Program-made: the position numbers and the translations under genes
Notes under the pieces: generated by a model
Databases searched by the model: none
What the model was told of the DNA's origin: nothing
The model's input: the letters and a program-made list of their open reading frames with translations, nothing else
From: Mesorhizobium sp. WSM4904
Lineage (GTDB): Bacteria; Pseudomonadota; Alphaproteobacteria; Rhizobiales; Rhizobiaceae
DNA length: 64,000 bases
Direction of reading: 5' to 3'
NCBI RefSeq assembly: GCF_029674545.1
Contig: NZ_CP121354.1
Span: forward strand, 1,922,001 to 1,986,000
Shown here: piece after piece, positions 18,138 to 26,390 of the stretch
Numbering within the stretch: position 1 is the first letter of the stretch
How the letters are laid out: each line of letters starts with the position of its first letter

Positions 18138-18164
18138 TTTTTTATCCTGGGTAATGGAACCAGC
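18135..18164 (-). promoter_or_regulatory. Possible minimal preQ1-I-like element overlapping the yhhQ start
   Basis: On the transcript, CUGG and CCAG form a short stem around UUCCAUUAC, followed by GAUAAAAAAAUG. The GG-UUC start of the loop, the AC-CC at its end and the A-rich tail all resemble preQ1-I riboswitches, and the loop CAU could pair with the AUG start. The loop is shorter than in the known examples I can recall. The ribosome binding site lies at the stem's 3' side. The downstream gene is a known type of preQ1-I target. This is a candidate only. Confidence 0.35.
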
Positions 18165-18165
18165 T

Positions 18166-18232
18166 GAGCGTCCGAGCGGACGCTCGCTCTGTTTGAGAAC
18201 CGGATTGATCGAAGGCCGCGTCGCGGCCTTCG
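18166..18232 (-). terminator. Two strong hairpins between rpmB and yhhQ
   Basis: GAGCGTCCG/CGGACGCTC (18166-18185, two-base loop) and CGAAGGCCGC/GCGGCCTTCG (18210-18232, three-base loop) are perfect inverted repeats in the gap after rpmB. Neither has a clear U-tract, so they may instead slow polymerase, stabilise the rpmB mRNA end or act in both directions. Confidence 0.5.
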
Positions 18233-18273
18233 GTCCGGTGCTCGAGGCGGTCGCCCCGCCCCCAAAAGGCGCG

Positions 18274-18570
18274 TCAGGCGGCCGACTGCTCGGCCAGCTT
18301 CTTGGCGATCTGCTTCTTCAATAGGCGGGCGCGCTGCGACAGTTCCTTGGCGTCGGCCTTGGCCAGGAACGCGTCGAGACCGCCGCGATGCTCGACCGAA
18401 CGCAGCGCGTTGGCCGAAATGCGCAGGCGCACGTTCTGGTTCAGCACTTCGGAAATCAGCGTCACATTGACCAGGTTCGGCAGGAAGCGACGCTTGGTCT
18501 TGTTGTTGGCATGGCTCACATTGTTGCCGGTCTGGACTGCCTTGGCAGTGAGCTCGCAGGTACGGGACAT
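18274..18570 (-). CDS. rpmB: 50S ribosomal protein L28
   Basis: A 98-residue protein with the L28 pattern: '[20 protein letters not shown]', '[13 protein letters not shown]', '[20 protein letters not shown]'. It is the usual length for alphaproteobacterial L28. It is a structural component of the large ribosomal subunit. A purine-rich site (GGTTAGACAAG) precedes the ATG. It is transcribed divergently from the DUF3108 gene. Confidence 0.98.
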   Translation of the reverse strand: MSRTCELTAKAVQTGNNVSHANNKTKRRFLPNLVNVTLISEVLNQNVRLRISANALRSVEHRGGLDAFLAKADAKELSQRARLLKKQIAKKLAEQSAA

Positions 18571-18825
18571 CTTGTCTAACCTTCAGTTCTAGACCTGCCA
18601 AACCATTCTGCCCGCGCCAGGCGGCGCGCGGTCTCGGTCAGGCGGCCTTTGGAAAAGTTGGCGTTCCATAGTTGCATTTCGCCACTACGTCAAGCTCCGG
18701 CACGTGCGCTGCGACATGGCGCGCTCCATATAAAGGTCGGATTTCGCCCTATATGCCCTTCGCGAAGGGATTGCCAGGCTGGAACCATTGCATTTCCGGC
18801 CAGTATCAAGGACTCGCCGCCCGCC

Positions 18826-19617
18826 ATGCTTCGACCATCCTACGCCCTTGCCGCGCTGCTTGCCGTCGCCGTGCCGTCGACAGGCGTCGCCGCGGCCGCG
18901 CCGCAAGCCTTCAAAGGCGAATATACCGTCTCCTTCCTCGGCCTTTCGGTCGCCAGGGCGACGTTTTCGAGCCGTTACGACGGCGACACCTATGCCATCA
19001 ACGGCACGGTCTCAGCCGCCGGCATCGCCAAGCTGTTCGACGACACGAAAGGCACGATTTCGTCCAAAGGCACGATTTCGGGCCAGCAGATGCGGCCGCA
19101 GGCCTTCAGGGCCGATTACACTTCCGGCAAGAAGGCCTCGGCGGTCGACATACGCTTCGCCAATGGCGGGGTCGCTTCGACGAAGGTCGTCCCGGAGCCA
19201 GGCAAGCGCGATCCGAAGAGCTGGGTGCCGGTCGGCGACGGCGATCTGAAATCGGTGCTCGATCCGATGGCGGCGACCGTCATCCACGCCGACAGCCTGG
19301 ACAAGGTCTGCGGGCGGACCGTCAAGTTCTACGATGGCGAGATGCGCGCCAACCTGTCGCTGACCTACGCCTCGAAAGGCTCGATCTCGGTGCCCGGCTA
19401 CAAGGGCGACACCGTCACCTGCAAGATGGGCTTCGAGCCGGTGGCGGGCTACCGCAAGGGGCGCAAGGCGCTGGAGTTCCTCAAGAACAAGAGCCGCATG
19501 ATGGTGACATTTGCACCGCTCGGCCAATCCGGCGTATATGCGCCGATCCGCGCCACGGTCGGGACCCAGATCGGTCCGCTGACCATCAGCGCGAGACGGT
19601 TCGAAGCCGTCGAGTAA
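18826..19617 (+). CDS. Secreted DUF3108 domain protein
   Basis: A 263-residue protein from ATG 18826, with a signal peptide 'YALAALLAVAVPSTGVAAAA'. The mature part follows the DUF3108 pattern, with 'FKGEYTVSFLGLSVARATF' at the N-terminal side and repeated beta strands such as 'GTISSKGTISGQQMRPQAF'. The function of this periplasmic family is not established. In rhizobia it commonly sits divergent from rpmB, as here. The 255-base divergent gap carries no repeat copy that I can see. Confidence 0.88.
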   Translation: MLRPSYALAALLAVAVPSTGVAAAAPQAFKGEYTVSFLGLSVARATFSSRYDGDTYAINGTVSAAGIAKLFDDTKGTISSKGTISGQQMRPQAFRADYTSGKKASAVDIRFANGGVASTKVVPEPGKRDPKSWVPVGDGDLKSVLDPMAATVIHADSLDKVCGRTVKFYDGEMRANLSLTYASKGSISVPGYKGDTVTCKMGFEPVAGYRKGRKALEFLKNKSRMMVTFAPLGQSGVYAPIRATVGTQIGPLTISARRFEAVE

Positions 19618-19628
19618 GTTTGTTTTAC

Positions 19629-19728
19629 GCAATTCCTGACGGGAAAGTCGCAGCACGCTTTCCTGGAATTGCTCTTTGTTTTGCGCAATTCCGAACGGAA
19701 AACCGTTACACACTTTTCCTGGAATTGC
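19629..19728. repeat. Dispersed palindromic repeat, family B (tandem double copy)
   Basis: Two units stand head to tail. In the first, GCAATTCC (19629-19636) pairs with GGAATTGC (19665-19672). In the second, GCAATTCC (19684-19691) pairs with GGAATTGC (19721-19728). Both enclose a segment with GACGGGAAA or AACGGAAAACC and CTTTTCC or CTTTCC. A degraded relative lies at 7078-7197. Confidence 0.85.
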
Positions 19729-19764
19729 TTTAGAGGCGCCCCTGCGCGCCGCCGGGGGGAATTC

Positions 19765-20652
19765 ATGGGGCGCGCAACACTGATCGGCTTCTCGGCGGTT
19801 GCCATGTGGGCGCTGCTCGCATTGCTCACCAACGCCTCCGGGCAGGTGCCGCCATTCCTTTTGTCGGCCATCACCTTCGCCATCGGCACCTGCGTCGGGC
19901 TTGCCGCCAGGCTGGTCATGCCTGCTCCCGACAAGAGCCGGAAGATTCCGCCGCAGGTGTGGCTGATCGGGATTGCCGGCCTGTTCGGCTACCATTTCTT
20001 CTACTTCACGGCGCTGCGCAACGCGCCGGCGGTCGAGGCAAGTCTGATCGCCTATCTGTGGCCGCTCTTGATCGTGCTCGGCTCGGCGCTGATGCCGGGC
20101 GAGCGGCTGGCCTGGAACCATGTCGTCGGCGCGCTGCTCGGCCTTGCCGGCACTTTCCTCATCGTCACCAAGGGCGGCGGACTCGCCTTCGACGCGCGCT
20201 ACGCCTTCGGCTATGCGATGGCGGGCGTCTGCGCGCTTTTGTGGTCGTCCTACTCGCTCTTGTCGCGGCGCTTCCCATCGGTGCCGACCTCGATCGTCAC
20301 CTGGTTCTGCGCCGCGACGTCGGTGCTCTCGTTCGTCTGCCACCTGTTGCTCGAAAAGACCGTGCTGCCGGACGGTCCGGGCCAGTGGCTGGCGGTCGTC
20401 GGGCTCGGCCTGATGCCGGTCGGCGCCGCCTTCTACGCCTGGGACATTGGCGTCAAGCGCGGCAACATCCAGGTGCTGGGGGCGGCAAGCTATGCCGCGC
20501 CGCTTTTATCGACGCTGGTGCTGATCGCCGCGGGCGTGGCCGAGCCGTCATTGCGCATCCTCGCGGCCTGCGTGCTCATAACCGGCGGGGCGGCGCTCGC
20601 CGCGAAGTCGCTCTTGCTGCGCAAGCCGGCGACCGGCGGAGCAAGCGCATGA
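19765..20652 (+). CDS. DMT/EamA family transporter (YddG-like)
   Basis: A 295-residue inner-membrane protein with ten predicted hydrophobic segments in two EamA repeats. The N-terminal 'TLIGFSAVAMWALLALLT' and 'ASLIAYLWPLLIVLGSALM' match the YddG-type aromatic amino acid exporters, so export of aromatic or related compounds is a fair inference. GGGGGA at 19755-19760 lies close upstream of the ATG as ribosome binding site. The stop overlaps the next start (ATGA at 20649-20652). Confidence 0.88.
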   Translation: MGRATLIGFSAVAMWALLALLTNASGQVPPFLLSAITFAIGTCVGLAARLVMPAPDKSRKIPPQVWLIGIAGLFGYHFFYFTALRNAPAVEASLIAYLWPLLIVLGSALMPGERLAWNHVVGALLGLAGTFLIVTKGGGLAFDARYAFGYAMAGVCALLWSSYSLLSRRFPSVPTSIVTWFCAATSVLSFVCHLLLEKTVLPDGPGQWLAVVGLGLMPVGAAFYAWDIGVKRGNIQVLGAASYAAPLLSTLVLIAAGVAEPSLRILAACVLITGGAALAAKSLLLRKPATGGASA

Positions 20653-21320
20653 TGCCGTTTCCGGGCGGCATCGACGCCAATCCGAATGCGACGCTTCTGT
20701 TCTCGGTCGCCGCCGCCGCGATCTATGCCCTGGCGCTCGAACTGTCGCCCCGCATCGCCCGTTCCGCCGCCAAGACTCTGGCCGTAGGCTTGCTGGCGGC
20801 GCTCGCCGTCATGCAGGGCGGTCCGCTGCTGCTCGTCGCGGCGCTGGCGCTCAGCTCGGTCGGCGACGCGTTCCTGTCGCGCGACGGCGAGAAGGCCTTC
20901 CTTGGCGGGCTGGCGAGCTTCCTCGTCGCGCATGTCGCCTACGTCGCCCTGTTCCTGGAGGTGGGTGGCGGGATCGGACTGCTCAGCACGGAACCGTGGC
21001 GCGGCGCGGTCGCGCTGGCGATGGCTGTGTTCGTCGTCGTGATGCTCGCCACGCTGTGGCGCCGCGTCGGCCCACCCTTGCGTATCTCGATCGCCGTCTA
21101 TGTCGCGGCGATCCTTGCCATGGGCATTGCGGCGCTCACCACGAGCTATCCCTGGGTCGTTGCCGGCGCGGTGCTGTTCATGGCCTCGGACGGGCTGCTG
21201 GCGGCGGAGCGCTTCCTGCTTGCCGCGATCTCGCCGCATCGCGTCTGGATGCGCTACGCGGTCTGGGTGCTTTATTATGCAGCCCAGCTGGCGATCACGC
21301 TTGGTTTTCTCTTGAGTTAA
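20649..21320 (+). CDS. Lysoplasmalogenase-like membrane protein (YhhN family)
   Basis: A 223-residue membrane protein with about seven hydrophobic segments. Family marks are 'ALALSSVGDAFLSRDGEKAF' and 'AVLFMASDGLLAAERF', the conserved acidic residues of the YhhN/TMEM86 family. Animal members hydrolyse the vinyl ether bond of lysoplasmalogen. The bacterial substrate is uncertain. It is coupled by a four-base overlap to the DMT transporter gene. Confidence 0.88.
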   Translation: MMPFPGGIDANPNATLLFSVAAAAIYALALELSPRIARSAAKTLAVGLLAALAVMQGGPLLLVAALALSSVGDAFLSRDGEKAFLGGLASFLVAHVAYVALFLEVGGGIGLLSTEPWRGAVALAMAVFVVVMLATLWRRVGPPLRISIAVYVAAILAMGIAALTTSYPWVVAGAVLFMASDGLLAAERFLLAAISPHRVWMRYAVWVLYYAAQLAITLGFLLS

Positions 21321-21748
21321 GCGGTTTTCGGCTGCCAGCCGGGCTCGGCCAACTCGAAGGCGGCGAAGTCGAAGCCAGGCGCCACCGTGCAGCCGACCAG
21401 CGTCCATTCGCCGAGGCTGCGCGCCGACTGCCACCAGCCGGCCGGCACGACGATCTGCGGCCGCTCGCCCGCGGCAAGGGCTGTGCCCAGCACCTGTTCG
21501 ATGACGGCGCCGGCGCCTTCCTCGTGCATGGCGAGCGCCAGCGGCGCGCCGGCATAGAAATGCCAGACCTCAGCCGCGTCCTTCACCCGGTGCCAGGCCG
21601 AAAGCTGGCACTGCTCCAAAAGGAAATAGATCGCGGTCGAATGGCCGCGCGGGCCTCCCGAGCCGTCGCGAAAAGTCTCGGCATACCAGCCGCCTTCGGG
21701 ATGCGGCTGGAGACCCAGCGTTGCGATGATTTCAGCGGCGCCGGTCAC
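21317..21748 (-). CDS. Cupin domain protein (DUF985, cupin_5)
   Basis: A 143-residue protein with the DUF985 pattern: 'LGLQPHPEGGWYAETFRDG', 'STAIYFLLEQCQLSAWHRVK', 'EVWHFYAGAPLAL' and 'QIVVPAGWWQSA'. The histidines of the small beta-barrel probably bind a metal. No reaction is known for bacterial members. Its stop overlaps the end of the convergent YhhN gene by four bases. Confidence 0.92.
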   Translation of the reverse strand: MTGAAEIIATLGLQPHPEGGWYAETFRDGSGGPRGHSTAIYFLLEQCQLSAWHRVKDAAEVWHFYAGAPLALAMHEEGAGAVIEQVLGTALAAGERPQIVVPAGWWQSARSLGEWTLVGCTVAPGFDFAAFELAEPGWQPKTA

Positions 21749-21765
21749 GCAGGGAAATCTCTATT

Positions 21766-21820
21766 CTGATGCATGTCGTTGTCCCAAAACCGCTGCACAC
21801 TTTTGGGCGACATGCATCAG
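21766..21820. repeat. Dispersed palindromic repeat, family A (copy 3, short hairpin form)
   Basis: CTGATGCATGTCG (21766-21778) and CGACATGCATCAG (21808-21820) are perfect inverted arms, with CCCAAAACCGC and TTTTGGG between. Only the right-hand half of the family A element is present. Its right arm contains the stop codon of gloB (reverse complement of TCA at 21817-21819). Confidence 0.92.
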
Positions 21821-22584
21821 AAATGGTCCTTGCGCTTGCGGACCTCGGCGAACACCTCTGCGTCGCTCGCTCTCTCCATGCCGAGATGCTTGCGGATCAC
21901 CGGGTCGTGCCAGCGCAGGAACGGGTTCGTCGACAATTCCTCGCCGATCGTCGTCGGCAGGGTCGGCTTGTTGTCGGCGCGCAGCGCCTCGATCCTGGCG
22001 GCGCGCTCCTTCAAGGCCGAATTCGTGGGGTCGACGGTCAGCGCGAAACGGGCGTTGGCTAAAGTATATTCGTGGCCGCAATAGATCACCGTCTCGGCAG
22101 GGAGAGCAGCGAGCTTCTTCAGCGATTCGTACATCACGGGCGGCTTGCACTCGAAGATCCGGCCACAGCCCAACGCGAACAGCGTGTCGGCGGTGAAGGC
22201 CAATTTCGAGGCCGGCAGATGGTAGGAGACGTGGCCCGCGGTGTGGCCGGGCGTTTCGATGACGTCGATCCTTTCCTCGCCAAGGCGGATGACGGAGCCT
22301 TGCTTGACGGTCTCGTCGATGCCTGGGATCTTTGCCTTTTCCGCCTCCGGCCCGACGATGGTGAGCTTGAAGCGCTCCTTCAGCGCCAGATTGGCTTCGA
22401 CGTGGTCGCCATGATGATGCGTGGTCAGGATCATGGTCGGCGTCCAGCCGGTGCGCTTGACCGCGGCCAGGATCGGAGCTTCCTCCGGAGCGTCGATGAT
22501 CGCCGTCTGGCCGCTTTCGGGGTCATGGACCAGCACGCCGAAATTGTCGGTGCGGCACATGAACTGTTCGATTTCGACCGGCAT
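21817..22584 (-). CDS. gloB: Hydroxyacylglutathione hydrolase (glyoxalase II)
   Basis: A 255-residue cytoplasmic protein. The metal site 'TTHHHGDHVEAN' is the TxHxHxDH motif of the metallo-beta-lactamase fold, followed by 'ETPGHTAGHVSYH', 'FTADTLFALGCGRIFE' and 'YCGHEYTLANARF'. It hydrolyses S-lactoylglutathione in methylglyoxal detoxification. I start at 22584 because GGAGAG precedes that ATG at normal spacing. The open frame continues upstream but that part overlaps the divergent methyltransferase. The stop codon is supplied by a repeat element. Confidence 0.96.
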   Translation of the reverse strand: MPVEIEQFMCRTDNFGVLVHDPESGQTAIIDAPEEAPILAAVKRTGWTPTMILTTHHHGDHVEANLALKERFKLTIVGPEAEKAKIPGIDETVKQGSVIRLGEERIDVIETPGHTAGHVSYHLPASKLAFTADTLFALGCGRIFECKPPVMYESLKKLAALPAETVIYCGHEYTLANARFALTVDPTNSALKERAARIEALRADNKPTLPTTIGEELSTNPFLRWHDPVIRKHLGMERASDAEVFAEVRKRKDHF

Positions 22585-22683
22585 CTCGTCGCTCTCCGTT
22601 ATCGCCGCAGACATAGGGCGGTCAGCCGCCGATGTCATCCGCCTTTGTTGAACTCGGCATTTATCGCGGCTACCGTCCGGCGC

Positions 22684-23466
22684 ATGCATTCGGATATCGT
22701 CGACCTCCGCTCCTTCTATTCGACCACGCTCGGCCGCCTGGCCGAACGCGCGATCACCATGGCGCTGTCGTCGATATGGGCAACCGTCCCGAACGAGCGT
22801 CTGGTCGGCCTCGGCTATACGCTGCCCTGGCTGGAACGGTTCGGCACCGATGCCGAGCGGGTCTTTGCCTTCATGCCGGCGACGCAGGGGGCGGTGGTGT
22901 GGCCCGCGACCGGTCCGACGGCGACGGCGCTGGTCTTCGACGAGGAACTGCCGCTGGTCGATTCCTGCATCGACCGCATGCTGCTCGTGCATTCGCTCGA
23001 ACATGTCGAAAATCCGCGCGAGACGCTGAACGAGATCTGGCGCGTGCTGTCGCCGGCAGGCAGAGTTGTCATCGTCGTGCCCAACCGGCGCGGCGTCTGG
23101 GCGCGCTTCGAGCACACGCCCTTCGGCAACGGCCGGCCGTTCTCGCGCGGGCAGCTCACCGAACTGCTGCGCGAGGCCAATTTCACGCCCGCCGCATGGT
23201 CGGACGCGCTGTTCTTCCCGCCGTCGCCGCGACGCTTCATGATGCAGTTCCACAACGTGCTGGAGCGGGCCGGCCGGCGCCTCTGGCCAATCTTTTCCGG
23301 CGTCATCGTCGTCGAGGCGCAGAAGCGGCTCTACCAGGGCGTGCCCGTCGCGCAGCGTGCGTCACGCAGGGTCTTCGTGCCGGTGTTCTCGCCGCAGGGC
23401 GCGACAACGCTCGGGCGCCAGGCCGCCAGCTCGGTGCCACCGGGCAGGCGGATGACGCGTTCGTGA
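22684..23466 (+). CDS. Class I SAM-dependent methyltransferase
   Basis: A 260-residue protein with a Methyltransf_11-like core: 'VDSCIDRMLLVHSLEHVENP' then 'LNEIWRVLSPAGRVVIVVPN'. The glycine-rich first motif normally found before this segment is not obvious. The N-terminus instead has 'FYSTTLGRLAERAITMAL', typical of the rhizobial protein divergent from gloB. The acceptor is unknown. The C-terminal 60 residues are basic and low in conserved motifs. Confidence 0.88.
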   Translation: MHSDIVDLRSFYSTTLGRLAERAITMALSSIWATVPNERLVGLGYTLPWLERFGTDAERVFAFMPATQGAVVWPATGPTATALVFDEELPLVDSCIDRMLLVHSLEHVENPRETLNEIWRVLSPAGRVVIVVPNRRGVWARFEHTPFGNGRPFSRGQLTELLREANFTPAAWSDALFFPPSPRRFMMQFHNVLERAGRRLWPIFSGVIVVEAQKRLYQGVPVAQRASRRVFVPVFSPQGATTLGRQAASSVPPGRRMTRS

Positions 23467-23573
23467 TCGGGGACAAGCCTTGCGCCGCATGGCGATCGTC
23501 ACCCTATCTCAGGGGCGGGTTCGGGGCGCGGCACCACCGCCGATGATCGCTCCCGGCAGCAGGGATTTCGCAT

Positions 23574-25385
23574 ATGGATGACACGCCCAGTATCGAGCAG
23601 GCCGCGTTCTCGGTCGAGTCGAGCAGCCTCTCAGACCAGGTGGCGACGATCAGGCTGGCGCTGAAGACGTCGCCGGTGCGCAGGCAGCTTCTGTGGGTCT
23701 TGATCGGTATTGTCGGCGTCATCGTCGCGACCTCGATCGGGCAGGTGCTGCTCAACCGCTGGAACCAGCCGTTTTACGACGCTCTGGCACGGCGCGACCT
23801 GCAGGGGTTCCTGCACCAGCTGATGGTGTTTGCCGTGATCGCCGGCAGCCTGCTGGTGCTCAATATCGGCCAGACCTGGCTCAACCAGACGATCCGGCTG
23901 AAGCTGCGCGAGGCGCTGACGCTGGACCTCATCGATGAATGGATGCGGCCGGCGCGCGCCTTCCGGCTCACCCATGCCGGCGCCATCGGCGTCAACCCCG
24001 ACCAGCGCATGCAGCAGGACGCCGGCCATCTTTCCGACCTGTCGACCGATCTCGGTGTCGGCCTGCTGCAATCCTTCATCCTGCTTGTGTCCTTCATCGG
24101 TGTGCTGTGGGAGCTCTCTTCCGGCTTCGTCTTCCATGTCGGCGGCTATTCGCTGACGATACCCGGCTACATGGTCTGGGCGGCGATCCTCTACGCCGGC
24201 ATCGCCTCCTGGCTGAGCTGGCTCGTGGGCCGACCGCTGATCCACTTCAACAGCGATCGCTATACGCGCGAGGCGGAGCTGCGCTCCTCCATGGTCCGCG
24301 TCAACGAGAATGTCGACGCCATCGCGCTCGCCCATGGCGAGGCGGACGCCAGGCGGCAGCTGGAGTTCGACCTCGGCAGCGTGCTCGGCGCCATGCGGCG
24401 CATCTACAGCGCCCAGATCAACCTGTCCTGGGTCACCGATGCCTATGGCTGGATCACCGTGGTGGCGCCGATCCTTGTCGCGGCGCCGGTCTATTTCGCC
24501 GGCGACATAAGCTTCGGCGGATTGATGATGGCGGTCGGTGCCTTCAACCAGGTGAATTCCTCGCTGCGCTGGTTCATCAACAACATCGGCGCCATCGCCG
24601 ATTGGCGGGCAACGCTGATGCGCGTCGCCGACTTCCGGATCGCGCTTGGCGAAACCGACATCCTGCATGCCAAGGAAAGGCGTATCGAGTTGAGCGAGAA
24701 CGCGAATGGCACGCTGACATTCGAAAAGCTCGAAGTCGCATCGCCCGACGGGTGCACGAGGCTTGCCGAGACGGATGTCGAGATAAAGGCCGGCGAGCGC
24801 GTCATGATCACCGGCGATCCGCGTGCCGGCAAGACGCTGTTCTTCCGCGCCATCGCCGGCCTCTGGCCGTGGGGAGGCGGGCGCATCGGCATGCCGGCCG
24901 GGGAGAAGCCGTTCTTCCTGCCGCGCATGCCTTATTTCCCGCTCGGGACGCTGCGCGACGTGCTCAACCATACCGAAGGCGGTAAAATCGAGGACGCCGA
25001 GATTTCCGCGGTGCTCGGCGAAGTCGGGCTGGAGCGCCTGTCGTCCCAGCTCGACCGCTCGGCGCGCTGGGAGCATGAGCTGGCCGACGACGAACAGCGG
25101 CTGCTCGCCGTTGCCCGGCTGGCGCTGCGAAAGCCGAAATGGGTGATCATCGACGAAGCGCTGGACACCTTCGACGGCGCCACGCTACGGCGCGTGCTGG
25201 CGATGCTGCAGGCCAGGCTGCCGGACGCCGCCATCCTCAATATCGGGCGCGGCCTGCACAACATCCAGTTCTTCCCGCGCGCGCTCACCATCGTCAAGGA
25301 CAGCGGCCGATCGGCGCTCAAGCCGGCCCGCCTCCGCGCCGGGGCGATCGAACCGCCACCGCGTGCGGTGCGCGCCAAGAAATAG
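23574..25385 (+). CDS. SbmA/BacA-type ABC transporter with fused, degenerate ATPase domain
   Basis: A 603-residue protein. Residues about 40-330 are the SbmA/BacA-like membrane domain ('LNRWNQPFYDALARRDLQGF', 'QTWLNQTIRLKLREALT', 'NPDQRMQQDAGHLSDLSTDL'). Residues about 380-590 are an ABC ATPase. Walker A GDPRAGKT and Walker B 'WVIIDEALDTFD' are intact. The Q-loop reads LPRMPY instead of LPQRPY, the signature reads LADDE instead of LSLGE, and the switch reads NIGRG instead of SVGHR. It resembles YddA-type ABCD transporters, but catalysis may be weak or absent. The substrate is unknown. Confidence 0.9.
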   Translation: MDDTPSIEQAAFSVESSSLSDQVATIRLALKTSPVRRQLLWVLIGIVGVIVATSIGQVLLNRWNQPFYDALARRDLQGFLHQLMVFAVIAGSLLVLNIGQTWLNQTIRLKLREALTLDLIDEWMRPARAFRLTHAGAIGVNPDQRMQQDAGHLSDLSTDLGVGLLQSFILLVSFIGVLWELSSGFVFHVGGYSLTIPGYMVWAAILYAGIASWLSWLVGRPLIHFNSDRYTREAELRSSMVRVNENVDAIALAHGEADARRQLEFDLGSVLGAMRRIYSAQINLSWVTDAYGWITVVAPILVAAPVYFAGDISFGGLMMAVGAFNQVNSSLRWFINNIGAIADWRATLMRVADFRIALGETDILHAKERRIELSENANGTLTFEKLEVASPDGCTRLAETDVEIKAGERVMITGDPRAGKTLFFRAIAGLWPWGGGRIGMPAGEKPFFLPRMPYFPLGTLRDVLNHTEGGKIEDAEISAVLGEVGLERLSSQLDRSARWEHELADDEQRLLAVARLALRKPKWVIIDEALDTFDGATLRRVLAMLQARLPDAAILNIGRGLHNIQFFPRALTIVKDSGRSALKPARLRAGAIEPPPRAVRAKK

Positions 25386-25422
25386 CTTTATTTCGCCGCG
25401 ATCGCCGGGAAGAATCCCAGCC

Positions 25423-25527
25423 TAAAGCGCGTCGCGCTGAAACGGATTCAGGCGACGCGCTTTAAGTCTTTGTCTTGATGCATGTCGTTCGCCAAAACCG
25501 CTGCGCACTTTTGGGCGACATGCATCG
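25423..25527. repeat. Dispersed palindromic repeat, family A (full copy)
   Basis: The most complete copy: AAGCGCGTCGCGCTGAAACGG pairs loosely with GCGACGCGCTT, then GATGCATGTCG pairs with CGACATGCATC around CCAAAACCGCTGCGCACTTTTGGG. It fills most of the 155-base gap between the ABC gene and the DUF1194 gene and ends 13 bases before the latter's start. Confidence 0.92.
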
Positions 25528-25540
25528 GTCGGAGCCTGCC

Positions 25541-26341
25541 ATGCTCAAGCTGCTCAGCCTGCTTGCATGCCTTGCCTGCGCCGAGGCAGCGCCAATGCCT
25601 GCAATCGGCGACGGCACCCCTGTCGATGTCGAACTCGTGCTGGCCGTCGACATCTCGCAATCGATGGACGAAGGGGAGTTCGCCCTGCAGCGTGCCGGCT
25701 ATGTCGAGGCGCTGCGCCATCGCGACTTCATCAGCGCTGTGCGCTCGGGCCGGAAAGGCCGCATCGCGCTCGCCTATTTCGAATGGGCGGGGGTCGTGCG
25801 CGACGACGGCGTGATTGCCTGGCAGATCATCGACGGCGCGGACAGCGCCAACGCCTTTGCCGACAAGATCGCCGGCCGGCCGTTCCGGAGCTTTCGCGGC
25901 ACGTCGATCTCGGGCGCTCTCGGCTTCGGTGCGGGGCTTTTGGAGAAAAACGGCTTTTCGGCGCCGCGCCGGGTCATCGACATATCGGGGGACGGGCCGA
26001 ACAATGCCGGACTGCCTGTCGCCATGACCCGCGACGCCGCTTTGGCCGAGGGCATAATCATCAACGGCCTGCCGATCCTGATCAGTCCGTCGCCGAGCGT
26101 CAGCCGCCTCGACCGCTACTATGCCGACTGCGTCACCGGCGGTCCCGGCTCGTTCGTACTGCCGATCTATGCGGCGTCCGAATTCTCGACGGCGATCCGC
26201 CGCAAGCTGATCCAGGAGGTGAGCGGCATCGATGATGCCAGAAGGATTCGCGTCGATGTGCAGGCGCCAACCGATTGCCTGCTCGGCGAGCGGCTGCGGC
26301 AACGGTTTTCCGATCCGTATTTTCCCGAGCTGGATCGGTGA
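25541..26341 (+). CDS. DUF1194 secreted von Willebrand A protein
   Basis: A 266-residue protein from ATG 25541, with GGAG at 25531-25534 as ribosome binding site. The signal peptide is 'LKLLSLLACLACAEAAP'. The VWA domain starts with 'VDVELVLAVDISQSMDEGEF', which has the DxSxS MIDAS motif, and continues with 'RGTSISGALGFGAGLLE' and 'DISGDGPNNAGLP'. This is the DUF1194 pattern. It is probably a periplasmic metal-dependent binding protein of unknown partner. Confidence 0.92.
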   Translation: MLKLLSLLACLACAEAAPMPAIGDGTPVDVELVLAVDISQSMDEGEFALQRAGYVEALRHRDFISAVRSGRKGRIALAYFEWAGVVRDDGVIAWQIIDGADSANAFADKIAGRPFRSFRGTSISGALGFGAGLLEKNGFSAPRRVIDISGDGPNNAGLPVAMTRDAALAEGIIINGLPILISPSPSVSRLDRYYADCVTGGPGSFVLPIYAASEFSTAIRRKLIQEVSGIDDARRIRVDVQAPTDCLLGERLRQRFSDPYFPELDR

Positions 26342-26390
26342 GGTGCCTGTCTTGCGGTGTTTCGGCTGGAACGCCGCTCCGTGCGCTTAA

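Noticed and set aside
22585..23253. An N-terminal extension of GloB of more than 200 residues.
   Set aside because: The frame is open but overlaps the divergent methyltransferase gene, and the normal GloB N-terminus with a good ribosome binding site starts at 22584.
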